Part shown: positions 21,915 to 33,376 of the stretch, one piece after another | Layout: every line of letters starts with the position of its first letter | Numbering within the stretch: the stretch's first letter is position 1 | From: Triglochin maritima | Lineage: Eukaryota; Streptophyta; Magnoliopsida; Alismatales; Juncaginaceae | Direction of reading: 5' to 3' | Assembly: GCA_963682175.1 (NCBI GenBank) | Contig: OY821777.1 | Coordinates: 6,961,501-7,025,500 of the forward strand | DNA: 64,000 nt | Notes under the pieces: generated by a model | Databases searched by the model: none | What the model was told of the DNA's origin: nothing | What the model saw: only the letters and a program-made list of their open reading frames with translations | Translations under genes and position numbers: made by a program

Positions 21915-22452
21915 CCAGACGTCCGTCCCAAAACAAACAAAAAATTTAATTGTTGCAAGTTTTCGGTAGTAACAAGTTAGATTACAATGAGTTTTTTTGC
22001 AAGTGATAAAGATCCAAAAAATTCAAGATCCAACCGACTTGTCGATGTGTTATTTGGTAAAACTTTCTGACTTACAAAAAAATTCACTGTAATCCACACC
22101 CATTAATACCGAAAATCTTGGAACGGAACTTGAAATAATTTGAGATGACTCACCATATAATTTTAAGATTTTTTTTAAAAATAGGGCGTCTATGCCAAAC
22201 GCCACCCCCCCATAGGGGAGGCTCCGGCGGACGCCCCCTATTTTTTATTTACTAAAAAGAAGTTTAAATTTTTTCCGTATTTGAGCGCACCGGGGCGTCT
22301 GCTTACTCTTTTCCTGGCATCTGAGACATTATTTTTGATAATTAAGAGGAAGATGAAGAGAGAGTGTTTGTGGGAGAGTGAAATGAAAAGATATATAAGT
22401 AGAAATGAAAGAATGACAAAACGGTATTTCGCACGGACAATATAAGTAATGA
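21655..22452. mobile_element. MITE-like repeat family C, copy 1
   Basis: Starts ATTACTATTCGTCACCCG and ends ATATAAGTAAT. Copy 2 (58575-59045) matches in order, including TTCTTAAACTAAGACTT, GACGCCCCC, CATTATTTTTGAT and GATATATAAGTAGAAATGA. Copy 1 is longer and contains a 27-G run (21884-21910) absent from copy 2. Superfamily not determined. Confidence 0.65.
21884..21910 (+). repeat. 27-base poly-G run
   Basis: A pure G tract directly after a (GT)n stretch. Such a run can form a G-quadruplex and is also prone to assembly error. Confidence 0.85.
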
Positions 22453-22695
22453 CAATCTCGAATCCCAACAATAACCCCCTTTCAATTATAACAAGGGTCT
22501 ACTGTCTTAGTGTCTTAGTGACAATCTCGAATCCCTATAATTACCCCCACATTTTGATATCCTCTGAAAAATATGTCATGTTTTCTGTTGTATCCAAAAT
22601 ACATGTCTTTAAAAACACCAAAAACTCATCTATGTCGCCCATCTTCTCTCACATTCACACAACAATTCCCCGTAGTAGTCGAACCCATATGTGTT

Positions 22696-24845
22696 TGTTG
22701 GCTTTTTGGCATTAATCTATGTTTTGATGATTTAATCAACCTAATCTTAATTATGGTCATGTAGAGTAGCACACATGTTGCATTGCATATATATTGTCTT
22801 GTGCTAACCTCTACAGGTGATCAAGACTCAATGAAGAAAGGAAATCAAGTCAAGACATGTAATCAAGCTCATTTGAAGACATGTATTTTGTATTTCTCTG
22901 AGTATTTAGGAACCTTGTGTAATTGAGCATACTTGAGCTAAAAACTACTCAACCACACACTAGGTTCCCTATAGAAGTCACACAAAATTTCACATAATTT
23001 GGACTTCAATAGATTATCCAAACTAGAACCGGAAAACACCTAAACAAAACTTGAACTGCCTGGACCAAACGGTCGACCGTTGAAAGCTTTCCGTTCGACC
23101 GTTTACACATATTTTCAGACCGTTTGTTTTGTCGTATTATACCCAACGGTCGTATTCGTATTATTCCCAAATACCCCAAATTTCCAAACATCCGGTCGAC
23201 CGAAACTTTCCTAACGGTCGACCGAACCAACACAATTTGGTCTCCCAGAAGTGCCTGGACTGATTCGGTCGACCGATCTCCTGAGCTCGTTCGACCGTTA
23301 ACTTAAGTTAACTTAAGTCAAAGCTGAAATTTGACCAAACGGTCGAACGGAATACCAAATTCGGTCGACCGTTTTTAGGCAGAATTGCGTCCTGCAGGTT
23401 TCTGTTTTGTGTATCTTCACCAACTCATACCCAATCAACCCCAACGGCTCTATTCTCTCTAATGCTTATAAATAGAGTTGTAAAACACATTTTAACACAA
23501 CTCTCCCACTACAAACTTGTCCCAAACTTTAGAGAGAATCCCAAACACTCAAAGCTACAAACCTTCCACACTTAGTGATCATTTCTTAATCCTACTCAAG
23601 TGTGCTCAAGATTTAGAGAGTGTTGCTCCACTCAAGTTCTCATTGGTTGTCAAAAGAGTAAAGGCTCCGGTGAAAGCCCAAAGCATCCTTCTCGGATTCT
23701 GAGAAGAAGATTCCAAGCTCGGCGAGGGTTGTTCGCGAGTTTGACGGTTGTAAAGACGTTCTATCCCGGCCCGGAACGGGGAGTGGTTAGTGAAGTCGTG
23801 AGCGGAGCTCGGTGATCCGAGCGGAGCATGCAAGAGAGGACTAGGACCCGGGTGAAGGGAATGTGTTCTAAAAGTTTTACTTTTAAATGCCAATTATTAT
23901 GAATTGAATGAGAAATCGTTTTGTTCCTTGTTTATGTTATTCGTCTTTGAAGTGTTAAGGAAGAGGCTCTTGGTCCTTAACCGTAGAGCTCTAAAAGATA
24001 TTGGTTTACATAAAACAAAAGATATTCGCAATCATGGTAATTAACATGGAACATTAATTACCGAGTTAAGATTGTCGTGTTGGTCATAGATCATTGTAGC
24101 TCTACAAGTGAGTGATAACACGGGTATGCAAAAGAGGAAAATATTACTTTTGTATACTGAATAGACCTAATAAGTAAAATATTATAGAAATGTGTTTCTG
24201 TGTCATTAATATTTTACTGTGTCTTTGGTCCTTTGATATGAGACTTATATCCGATCGCTTAAGGAGTTCTTAATTAGATTGGTGTCTTGAGCTATCGATG
24301 AGTGTAGTGTAAAGACATTAGTTGGTTAAGTACAACTTTTGTTGGAGAAGATAGTTAGTCAAAAGACTATCATTGCCCCTCTTAATTGAGTGATGATATT
24401 AGTGGGCCCCTTGATAAAGCAAAGTTATAATGTGCACAATGTGATTTGAGTTAAGTCACATATTTATAACTAGCTTAAAGAGATCAAGAAATGAATACTA
24501 AGACAAAGATGACACAATACTACTTTGTGTGTATTCTTAATATCATGAGGCAAGGGACGGACACAAGTGGTGCACTCCATCACTAAATGGATCGGGTTTT
24601 GGTTCGAGTGGAATTAAGACATCTAACTAATTGGGAGCTATAATGTGTAGCTAGATACCGCTTATAGCTTGTGATATTAAGCTCTTAATATCACTGCCAA
24701 CTTAGTTTAGATCCTCCCATAGGTCACACCGCAAAAACCGTGAAACAAGAAGCTTGATTTTTGGTTCATATGATGTGTCGGGTTTCTCATAGAAAATATG
24801 ACACATGTGGTGAACGAGTAAAATCAATTATGTTGTATACATAAC
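22696..24845 (+). mobile_element. LTR-like fragment with GGTCGACC palindrome cluster and TATA box
   Basis: It begins TGTTGGCTTTTTGGCATTAA, a typical plant LTR start. A cluster of about nine CGGTCGACCG-related palindromes spans 23069-23372, followed by TATAAATAG at 23467-23475 and a GC-richer leader-like part (23650-23860). I find no gag-pol reading frame, no clear primer-binding site and no paired LTR, so this is a solo or rearranged LTR or a non-autonomous relative. The right border is uncertain. Confidence 0.5.
23467..23475 (+). promoter_or_regulatory. TATA box of LTR-like fragment 1
   Basis: TATAAATAG, about 95 bp downstream of the last CGGTCGACCG palindrome; the likely start of LTR transcription. 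Confidence 0.55.
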
Positions 24846-26180
24846 ATAATTAGAATCATGATAAATTCATATGAGTTGCATATATTATGGGGTGCAATAA
24901 TTTATTGTTGCATAGGATAATATATTGCATAAGTTGTGAATTTGCTAAAACCCCAAGTTCAAATTTTGTTGGAAATAAATCCAAAATTTGAAATAGGCAA
25001 AATCGGGTAGAAGTTCGGTAATCCGTTGAGGTTCGGTCGACCGAAGGATCTATGGATCGGTCAACCGAACGTGGAACGGATAATCGTAATTGATTGACCG
25101 AACTTGACCAAAGTGCCTGGAACTTTGGTACGGTGTACCGAACCAGAAACGGTCGACCGAACGATGTCAAGTTCCGATATTTTCGGTTAACCGAATAGCA
25201 CTCGGTCTTACACGTGAATGGGTCCGATCGGTTAAGGAGAATTTTTCCCCTTAAGATTCGGTCATCCGCCACGTACTCGGTTAAACGATCGTGACAAATT
25301 CGGTTAACCGAGTGGGACTCGGTAAACCGAACAGCGGTCGATTTTCTGCCTTTGATTATTAAGAGATTAATTTGATCGATGGTTGGATTAGCTCCAAATT
25401 TGGTCAAACATTTTATGGGTGCATATAATGTATTATGGAATTAGTTTGTGAGAGAAATTGTCATAAAACCGTGGCTAAAGAATAGCCATGATTAAGAGTA
25501 AGATTGGAACCTATAAATAGGTCCTTATTCTCCCTAATTGTGACACACAATTCAGAAATCATTTTCTCTCCTAATTCACTACTAAAACCCACGAAAATTC
25601 TCTTAGTTTTCTAAGTCTTTGGAAGGAGAAATCTCAGAGGCTAAGGAAGGGGTTTGTAGCTAGATTCTAAGCTTGTTTGGAGATCGATTGGCTAGCTCCT
25701 TTCTCTCCAACCTTGTTTAGGGTTTCGGTGAACACTCGGAGGCATCCGGCGCGGCGAGAAGCATCCCCAACGTCTCCGAATCTTCAAGAAGTTTTTGAGA
25801 ACTTCTAGGTATGAATTTCGGAGCCCTTGTTTGTTTTAATAGAGTTTTGAAACTAGATGTTAAAACAAACCGATGCATGCATGAAATAAATCAAAGAAAA
25901 TTGTAATTGATCCTTATTATACATAAAAATTTCGAATATATATATGTATAATTAAACATGAAATCCAACACCGGGTGGGGTGCCGAACCTCTATAAAAAC
26001 GCCGAGTCGATTTGTGGTTTGCATATTCCTACACTTGCTTGTTTTAGTTTAAATTCCGCTGCATTTCTTTGATTGCTTAAACAAGTAGGTAATTAGGTGA
26101 TTAACATTAATTGTGGACCCATAAACCCACACGATCCCACAATGTTTTGGGGGGCTTGTTTGTGCATGTTCGGAAAAGTG
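24846..26180 (+). mobile_element. Second LTR-like fragment with a related palindrome cluster
   Basis: It has the same architecture as the previous fragment but a different sequence. About ten TCGGTCGACCGA / CGGTTAACCG-type palindromes lie at 25033-25335, then TATAAATAG at 25512-25520, then a leader-like GC-richer part (25610-25800). The 3' part near 26030-26090 has the AAATTCCGCTGCATTTC type of sequence found near plant Copia LTR ends. No coding region is seen. Confidence 0.5.
25512..25520 (+). promoter_or_regulatory. TATA box of LTR-like fragment 2
   Basis: TATAAATAG, about 180 bp after the palindrome cluster. Confidence 0.55.
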
Positions 26181-26329
26181 ATTTTGGGAGGTTTTGTGTT
26201 AGAATTGACTCATACTCCTTATGCCCACTCTGACGAGTTGGTCAGGGGTCTCGCTCCCCAGTAAGTGAGAAGTCAAACACAATGTATTTTTGGTCTTGGA
26301 GATTTCTTAAGAATTCTAACAGTTTGGAT

Positions 26330-26800
26330 ACTAAAATCGGACGTCTTCTGTGTTTCCAACGAAGCTCGATAGACTCGATATGAGTTCGATATGAACGTGA
26401 TTGTTGTGCTCGATATACTCGATTATTTTTGCATGTGAGCTCGATATGATTAGACGGGGTGTTTTGTGGAGTGGATTGAATCGATGGAAGTTGAACCGAT
26501 CTTCTGTGTTTCTAACGAAGCTCGATGAGCTCTATATGAGCTCGATATGCTCGATTCCTTTTATATGTGAGATCGATATAACTCTGATAACAGTTTGTTG
26601 AGTTTGTTTTAATTTAATGTTGAGTTTGTTTTTGATGTGCTTGATGAAGCTCGATAGTGGTTCGATAGAGCTCGATAGAATGTGTTAGATTTTTGAGGTC
26701 GTCTTGTGATGAACGAAATTTGAATCGTTTGGGTGTGGAGAGTCGTAAACTCGATGGGTTCGACGTACTCGATATGTACACGATATGACCTTGATAATTG
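26330..26800 (+). repeat. Degenerate CTCGATA-rich repeat region
   Basis: AGCTCGATA / CTCGATATG recurs about 20 times at irregular spacing, with two longer imperfect copies of TCTTCTGTGTTTC[C/T]AACGAAG (near 26345 and 26500). It is not coding. It may be the U3-like part of another retroelement. Confidence 0.6.
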
Positions 26801-26820
26801 AGTTTTTTTTTTGAAAAACA

Positions 26821-26953
26821 CGACTTTTCGCCGCACGATAATTTAGATCCCAAGACAAAAGATGGAGGAGCAGGGGAGGCTGCTATTGTTGGGGGTCGCC
26901 GCCTTGTTGGATCGACTTTTCACTCAACGATAATTTAGATCCCAAGACAAAAC
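26821..26953 (+). repeat. Local duplication with a 25-nt insert copied from a nearby exon
   Basis: CGATAATTTAGATCCCAAGA occurs at 26836-26855 and again at about 26928-26948. Between the copies lies a 25-nt stretch (26859-26883) identical to 27581-27605 inside exon 1 of the adjacent gene. The pattern resembles repair of a double-strand break with templated filler. Confidence 0.8.
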
Positions 26954-27028
26954 AAAGTTAGAAAACAAAACAAATTACTCCTGTCTCTCTCTCACGCCGA
27001 AGCTCGTGTAGTACCTGTGAAGTTGGTA

Positions 27029-29262
27029 ATGGCGTCTTCCATCTCCCGAAGGTTGACCACAAAATTCCTCCGAAACCCTAGATTCCTCCTCTCCCAATCC
27101 ACACCCCATCACCTCTCAACAATCTCACACCCGAACACCACCAAATCCACTACCCCATTAAACCCCAATTTCCCATTCCCAAACTTCCTCCAACCCCTCA
27201 AACCCAGATCCAACCCAAACCCCACTCTCCTCCGCCCTTTCTCGACCACTCCCGAACCCCCCCAGGGCGATGCCAAACCCGAACCCGGCGCCGCCCAAGA
27301 GTTCCGGCACCAGGAGATCGTGGGCCCCACCGTGGAGCGCGACGTCTCGGCCCTCGCCAACGAGACCCGCGACGTCCTCACCTCCCTGAGGAAAACCCTC
27401 TACGACCTCAGCCTCTCCGTCGCCGTCCTCGGCGGGGCCCAGCTCGTCCTCGGCGCGTGGATCGTATACGCCGTCAAACCCCCGCCTCTCGTCGCCGTCC
27501 AGAGCGTCGCCGCCTTCTCGTTTCCCTTCACGCTCGCCTTCTTGATTAGGAGGACGATGAAGCCGATCGGGTTCTTCCAGAAGATGGAGGAGCAGGGGAG
27601 GCTGCAGATACTCACCTTGACGCTCCAGGCGTCGAAGAATTTGAATCTTATGCTTAGGAGGATGCGCGTCATGGCGTTTCTCTGCGTGTTTGGTGTGCCG
27701 GTCGGCGCTTTGCTTTGCTTGAGGTAAGTTCGTAACGGTTTTGAGTGTTAAAGTGGTTGTGGACATCTGCTAGACTAGCTTTGTCGACCCAAGTTCGGAG
27801 TGGACTTACTTAAGTGGCGGAGAGGTGTTGTTGCATGAATCACGAAGTTTACAATTGTATGTTAATGTTTTGACGTTCGGTTTTTATCCATTATCTGAAT
27901 GGCTAGTCTATTTGCTTGCACTTTATGCTGTACAATGTGCTTTCTTTACTTGGATATTGACAATTTGAATTATGTGAGTGATGCAATGCACGAAGCTCGT
28001 CCTTGCACCATAAATCTGGTTACAGTTGAAATAATTGAAATGAAATGCTATTTGTTCTAAAGGTTTATAGGGTACGAAACCAGACCATTTTCAGTGTGTT
28101 TATAGCTACAGAAACATTTACTTGCTCAGTTGCAGTTGGTTGCTAAAAATGAACCCATCATATCCCATAGATTCACTTCTCTAGTTTATGAGTTGATTAT
28201 ATAGTTCACGGTAGGGGGACACCCCGTCTACATTAACCTATAGTTTGGGAATGCTTTACATTACTTCAAAGTTAGATCAATCAATTAGGATTAATCTCCT
28301 TTTAGTTGAAACCGTGTCTACTGCTAAATATGACTAACATGGCGACGCGGCAACCTTAATCGAGCTTGGCATGGCAATCACTTGAAAATTTTGAACTTTG
28401 GGTTTTCTTGGTAACGAAAAACTACATTTAGAAGAAGAGGGCATGCGAGTTAGTATGGTGTTGTTGACTCTTCATTTGACCAAAAAATGTATATTTTTGC
28501 TTAATTGTGTCAATATTTGAGTATCTTTTAGTAGTTAATATGGTCATTCCTCCAAGGAATTACAACTTAAACGGCCCATAACTGTTCTTGTTCAGAGTAC
28601 TATTGCCGAGCTAGAAGCTTCTCAAAGGTTGATGCCTTGGGCTTGCTAGATTGCATTTCTGTGCTCTCAGTGGCATGTGAACTTAAATATTTTTGTCATA
28701 TGGATGCTTAGGATATGAGAAATACAAGCTATGTTGTGTAGATTTTCTCAATGAACTAAGAACTTTTACTTTTGCCAGATAGATGCTCACAAAATAAAAA
28801 TAAAAATAAAAATGCAAGTCATGAGTACTCAAGGACTTCATCCAAAGCAATCACCCCTTTAAGAAGGTCAGGCCATTAATTCTTTGGTGCTGCTATAACA
28901 CTCTCGTTGATGAGAATGGAATAATTTTCCGCAGTTGCTGTTTGTATATTGCTGAAATCTTAAAGTTATGTTATCAATCAGAGAATACGTGTTTGAACAG
29001 GTGATTTTCCCCCCTTCTTTCAAGTTTGTATCGTTGTATCGGTTCAATTTGTTTTTCCTTAGCGCCTTCTGTTATTGCATCTTCTTCACTGATAACAAGT
29101 ATATTGAATCTTCTTCAATCAGTTCTTCTATCATACATATGTTCTTATGAAAATGCAGGGAGGTACATTTGGTTTAACTCTGGCGTTGCCTTCGTGTTTT
29201 ATCCCATGATTCACTTGCTCAAATTTATTTGTGATTCAAAAGAATTTTCCAGATATGAGTAA
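27029..29262 (+). CDS. Predicted mitochondrial membrane protein, uncharacterised
   Basis: Exon 1 starts at ATG 27029 (MASSISRRLTTKF). The in-frame GTG upstream is not a plausible start. An Arg/Ser/Pro-rich N-terminus of about 60 residues ends with LRPFSTT, an R-x-F-S type mitochondrial processing site. Then come a hydrophilic segment (HQEIVGPTVERDVSALANET), two hydrophobic spans (LSVAVLGGAQLVLGAWIVYA; LVAVQSVAAFSFPFTLAFLI), a KPIGFFQKMEEQGRLQIL linker and a third span near the end. Exon 1 reads through LCLR to a TAA at 27725, but TTGAG|GTAAGT is an excellent donor at 27723. Joining to 29163 would add RYIWFNSGVAFVFYPMIHLL and stop at 29262. I favour the spliced form but cannot prove it. I do not recognise the family. 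Confidence 0.65.
27724..29162 (+). other. Putative intron of the preceding gene
   Basis: AT-rich and without coding features. The donor is GTAAGT. The acceptor is either GCAG at 29158 or GGGAG at 29162; only the latter keeps the downstream frame. Confidence 0.5.
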
Positions 29263-29905
29263 TGTATGATGGATCGAATATTCTTCGGGCAACATATATC
29301 CAACTACAAATGTTTATTTCTCCCTATGCATCACTCTGAATCTTTGCTGATGGTTCTAAGTCTACAATAGTTGATTTGGCTGCGACTTGTATTTGAACCC
29401 AAGCCTTTTATTCTACTAGTGTAGATATTTCGTACTAGAAGGATGTTTTGGAAGCTTAATAGCTCGGATGATTTTTTATGTGATTCAAGACAGAGGCCAT
29501 TGCCACCTCGCCTTTCCTAATTCCAGTTTACATCTTAATCTTGGTATTTTGTTTCGGCGGACATGGGAATAGTTGTTTGGTAGTTGGTACCAAAGAGTAA
29601 GCTCAAACAATGTTTAATAGCATCAGTAATGCTTTCAAAGTCCTCATGTTCTTATAATTTCAAAACAACAAAATCAAACATGATGTTCGATACTGGTCTC
29701 TACATACTAAAGTTTGTAGAGAGGGTGCACTTCTGGACATTGGGCTTGATACAGTTTACCTCATAAAATTTTAGAATCATCCTAGCGGAAGTTAACAAAT
29801 TTCCGCTATACATTTTCTCCTAAAGCTTTATCCAGTTTCTTCCATTTTTGATGTTCCTTTGAAAACCAAATTACTTCATCTTTACAGTAAAAAAGTATGT
29901 AAATC
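29263..29905. other. Spacer between the membrane-protein gene and uL16m
   Basis: 3' flank and upstream region; no additional gene recognised. Confidence 0.5.
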
Positions 29906-29910
29906 TGTAA

Positions 29911-29918
29911 TATATAAA
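29911..29918 (+). promoter_or_regulatory. TATA box of the uL16m gene
   Basis: TATATAAA lies 110 bp before the ATG at 30021. Confidence 0.6.
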
Positions 29919-30020
29919 CCATCCGTAATCTGGACGGTCCATTCCCGATCAGTAAAATACAACAATCACCAAAGCCCCAAAACCCGAACACCGTCCCGAC
30001 TTGAACATTCACCAAAGGCA

Positions 30021-30536
30021 ATGGCCTTCTCCTCTCTTTCCCGACGACTCTCGTCTCTCCTCCGCCCAAACCCTAACCCAATCTTCTTCCTCCGAAACCT
30101 CACCCTTCCCTTCACCCTCCGCCACTTCGCCTCCTCCGCCGCCAAGGACGGCAAGAACGCGCGCAAGCAGCACAAGGGCAAGATGAAGGGCCTCGCCCAC
30201 AACCCCATCTCCTATGGCCGGTTCGCTCTGCAAGCCCTCGACCACGGCCGGATCACCGCCCGCCAGATCGAGGCCGGAAGGCGGGCCATGTCTCGGCTGG
30301 CGCAGCGCGGGGGGAAGATCTGGGTCCGCATCGTCGCCGACAAGCCCGTGTCCGGAAAGGCCGTCGGGATCCGTATGGGGAAGGGGAAGGGCGCGATCCA
30401 GTACTGGACGTCGATTGTTAAGCCGGGGAGGTTGATTTATGAGATGGATGGGGTCACCGAGGCGGTCGCCAAGGCCGCTATTGGGGTCGCCGCGGATAAG
30501 ATGCCGATGAGGACGAGGTTCGTTTCTGCCGTATAG
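30021..30536 (+). CDS. Nuclear-encoded mitochondrial ribosomal protein uL16 (L16)
   Basis: 171 residues, intronless. Residues about 1-43 form an Arg/Ser-rich presequence ending LRHFASSAA (R-x-F motif). From residue 48 the protein follows bacterial and organellar L16: [75 protein letters not shown] and a final [11 protein letters not shown]. uL16 organises the large-subunit A-site/central-protuberance region and is essential for translation. The start at 30021 gives a complete presequence; the open frame extends upstream, but other starts lack targeting character. In many angiosperms rpl16 remains in the mitochondrial genome, so a nuclear gene with a presequence suggests functional transfer to the nucleus. 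Confidence 0.92.
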   Translation: MAFSSLSRRLSSLLRPNPNPIFFLRNLTLPFTLRHFASSAAKDGKNARKQHKGKMKGLAHNPISYGRFALQALDHGRITARQIEAGRRAMSRLAQRGGKIWVRIVADKPVSGKAVGIRMGKGKGAIQYWTSIVKPGRLIYEMDGVTEAVAKAAIGVAADKMPMRTRFVSAV

Positions 30537-30539
30537 TGA

Positions 30540-31560
30540 ATGGTGCGATCTTTTTAGGGTTTTGAGGTTGGTAGCGGCGGAAAGATTAGGAGATTGCTGA
30601 TGAAATTAGAGGTGCTGCTGAACGGTTGAATTAGCCGAGTTAAAGAAACTGGAGTTGTAAGTTTGATTTTCTTTTACTTTGATCTCCAATGTTTGTCATT
30701 TGAAGTTGTAGTGCTTTTCCTTAGTTATTGGAATTTATTGTGTTTTGAGTAAGAATATTAAGATACTGAATCTGAATTAGATGGGAAGCTTTCCCAGATT
30801 AACCATAATGTAGATTTTTGAGTCCGAATGTTTTTGTACGTCCTTTTAAGATGCAAAGTATATTTGTTTGTGTCATGGTTGTGACTTGTGGTAACTTACT
30901 ATCCAATGGAATGTTGTTGATGGAACACCAAGGTCTTAAAGATTTAAGTTTTTAGAGACGCATTATTGGACTCAACTGCCCTCTGTAGTATTTGTTATTA
31001 TCTGTGCAAGTTTCAGAGAGTAATTTAAAGTAATGTCATTTAGTGGTGACTCAAGGCGTTTTGATTTGTGTATTGTTCTTTGTTTGTTCAATCGTGTTTG
31101 CTAATATTTTACTCTATTGTTAAATTGATCTCTATTTGTTACTGGATCACTTTTGAAGCACAAACCTGTGATATATTGTTTGGTCTTCAATACTATATGC
31201 TTATTAATGGTAAAGGTCTACGTTTGTGTTTAATTTGTTAGACTTTTATGTTGTCCTGTGAACTTAAATTTCTTCACGAGTTTTGAAAGTTTAAACTAGC
31301 ATAGCAACTCGAATGTTAGCACGTTACAATTTTGCACAGCACAGTGAGAGAGCAGTCTATGATTTCTCCTGTAATAGGAAATGTATGGTTAGTGTTGAAG
31401 AGAAACGACGGCACAAGTGGAGAGAAATCTTATTTGACCTTGTAAATAGAAAGTTAAGAGAATGGTTTAACATGTTCAGTGAAACAAACAGAAAAAGTAA
31501 CAATGGGCGCAAAGTCATTGCCTTTTTTGATAATTAGTAGGGTTTATTTTATATCAAAAT
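30540..31560. other. 3' region and spacer after uL16m
   Basis: T-rich 3' UTR-like sequence, then AT-rich spacer. No further gene is recognised; the 74-codon frame at 31313 has no family features. Confidence 0.5.
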
Positions 31561-31573
31561 GGGTCGTAACTGC

Positions 31574-31941
31574 TAGGAGTGCAAACAGATCGAGTGTAGG
31601 TATAATCATATTCGTATCCATGTTTGATTTGCGATACGGATATAGATCGCCATAAATATGAAAATTGTGTATCCATATCCTTAAAAAATGGATACAAATA
31701 TTTTATAAACGGATACAGATAAAAAATGGATAAATACAGTGTATATATACAATATAAAATGAGTGAATATAATTATAATTCACATAAATTTTTACTACTT
31801 AAATTAGATAAAATTACATCTTAACTATATTAGTTTAGAAATGTAACAGATTTTATGTGTAGTAGTAAAAATTTATGGAAAAATGATATTCATATCTTTA
31901 TAAAAATGGATACAAATACGAACTATCCGTTTGCACCCCTA
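31574..31941. mobile_element. hAT-like MITE, family F
   Basis: Terminal inverted repeats TAGGAGTGCAAACAG / CCGTTTGCACCCCTA enclose repeated GGATACAAATA / CGGATACAGAT motifs. I found no matching 8-bp flanks, so the duplication has decayed or the borders shift by a few bases. Confidence 0.7.
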
Positions 31942-31944
31942 CAT

Positions 31945-32705
31945 CCCACCAATGGTGATCTCACCTATGACCTAACTTGTCCTTAAACCAGTTGGGATGC
32001 ATCATGCACTCTTTGTGTAAATTCATCTCTCCTTTTGCTTTCTCTTATTTCTCCTTGCACTTTTTTCTTCCAAACCTCACCTAACAGATTTTAACCTTTC
32101 GACTTCTAAAATTTTAACTGACTTGTCATGTGGTGAGAGACTTCTGGTCTAGAAGAAGTTTGAAGTTTCTTCCGGGACTAATTTACATGGCGAAAAACCC
32201 CCTAATAGGTGACCTAAATTGCATGGTGACGCTAGGCAAGACAGAGCCAGTCGACCACCAAAATTCCTTGTGGTAAATCTTTGTTGGTTGGTGTAAAGTT
32301 TTAGTTACAAGTTATTTACGTAGTGGTTGCTCCATGGAAGATCTTGTTGCATGTGGCAGTTAATTTCTTACTCCAGTCTCCATTTCTTTTATTTGGGTAG
32401 AGTTCTCTACTCCACTTCAGATTGATATATTGCTTTAAGTTCCACAATTAGATACACCAATATTCTGAAAATTCAGAAATTGATATTTGAGATCTTTAGT
32501 TGGCAGCTTTCTTGAATCGTACATTGATATTCACGGATCTGAACAATCATTCCTGGTTTATCAGTGGAGGAAAAAGCTTGATAAATTGATTACCAGGTTC
32601 TTGACTCTTTGAAGTATTACATGTCGCCTGTTCTTTTACTATAAAATAATTTTCTTCTTAAGAAGATACTGTTACGCTGCTTATATTATGGGTTCCACCT
32701 CTGTA
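31945..32705. other. Spacer without recognised features
   Basis: AT-rich; nothing identified. Confidence 0.5.
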
Positions 32706-33004
32706 TGATTTCTTTTGGGAAAACGATTAGTGGACGCTAGCGTTCGGGACGCGCGCTTATGTGGTCAGCCCAGTCAGCAGACGTGTTTGAGTTGGCAGTC
32801 TCTACAGAAAAAGTTTATTTTTTATTTTATTCCTCGTTTCGTACAAATGTCTACATCCCTCCATCCCTCATTAATGCGTCTCCAATCACTCTTTTTCCAT
32901 GAACATTTTGGCTCTCCTACACAGCACAGGAGACTTGTTATAAATCTCAACATGCGTCTTCCTTTTTCTTCCTTTCTCTTCTGTGGTCCTACCTCTGTGC
33001 TTTG

Positions 33005-33199
33005 ATGGAAATCGTTCATGTGTCTTTCCAAGTGGAGCAGCCGATAAACGTTCCTAAGGAGGGGATGTTTTTCCCCTCTTTCGAAGAAGCTCAAACATTT
33101 TACGTTGCTTATGCCGATTCTTGTGGTTTTTGTGTTAAGAAAAGGCATCACACCCGTTTGTTTGCTACCTCTGGGTCAGGTGTTAATGTGCTGGAATGA
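33005..33199 (+). pseudogene. MULE transposase N-terminal fragment
   Basis: Begins MEIVHVSFQVEQPINVPKEG and continues FFPSFEEAQTFYVAYADSCG, nearly identical to the N-terminus of the transposase encoded at 18301. It breaks off after about 50 residues, before the FAR1 zinc-finger cysteines. Confidence 0.9.
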
Positions 33200-33376
33200 G
33201 ATGCAATGGTGTCAGCTTCCGAGGATTTTGGCGTGATGTTCTACTGTTAAAAGTTCAATCAGAAAGTTCTATGCTTTTGCGTATAATTCCACATATACAA
33301 CAAACAAGACCAAAGTCATCCTTAAGAATGTAGGAATGATCACATTCTTCTTCATTTTCTTCATGTACAACAGTTG

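Noticed and set aside
27158..27766. 202-codon minus-strand frame antisense to the membrane-protein gene
   Set aside because: GC-rich codon shadow; the plus strand has the targeting peptide and membrane spans.
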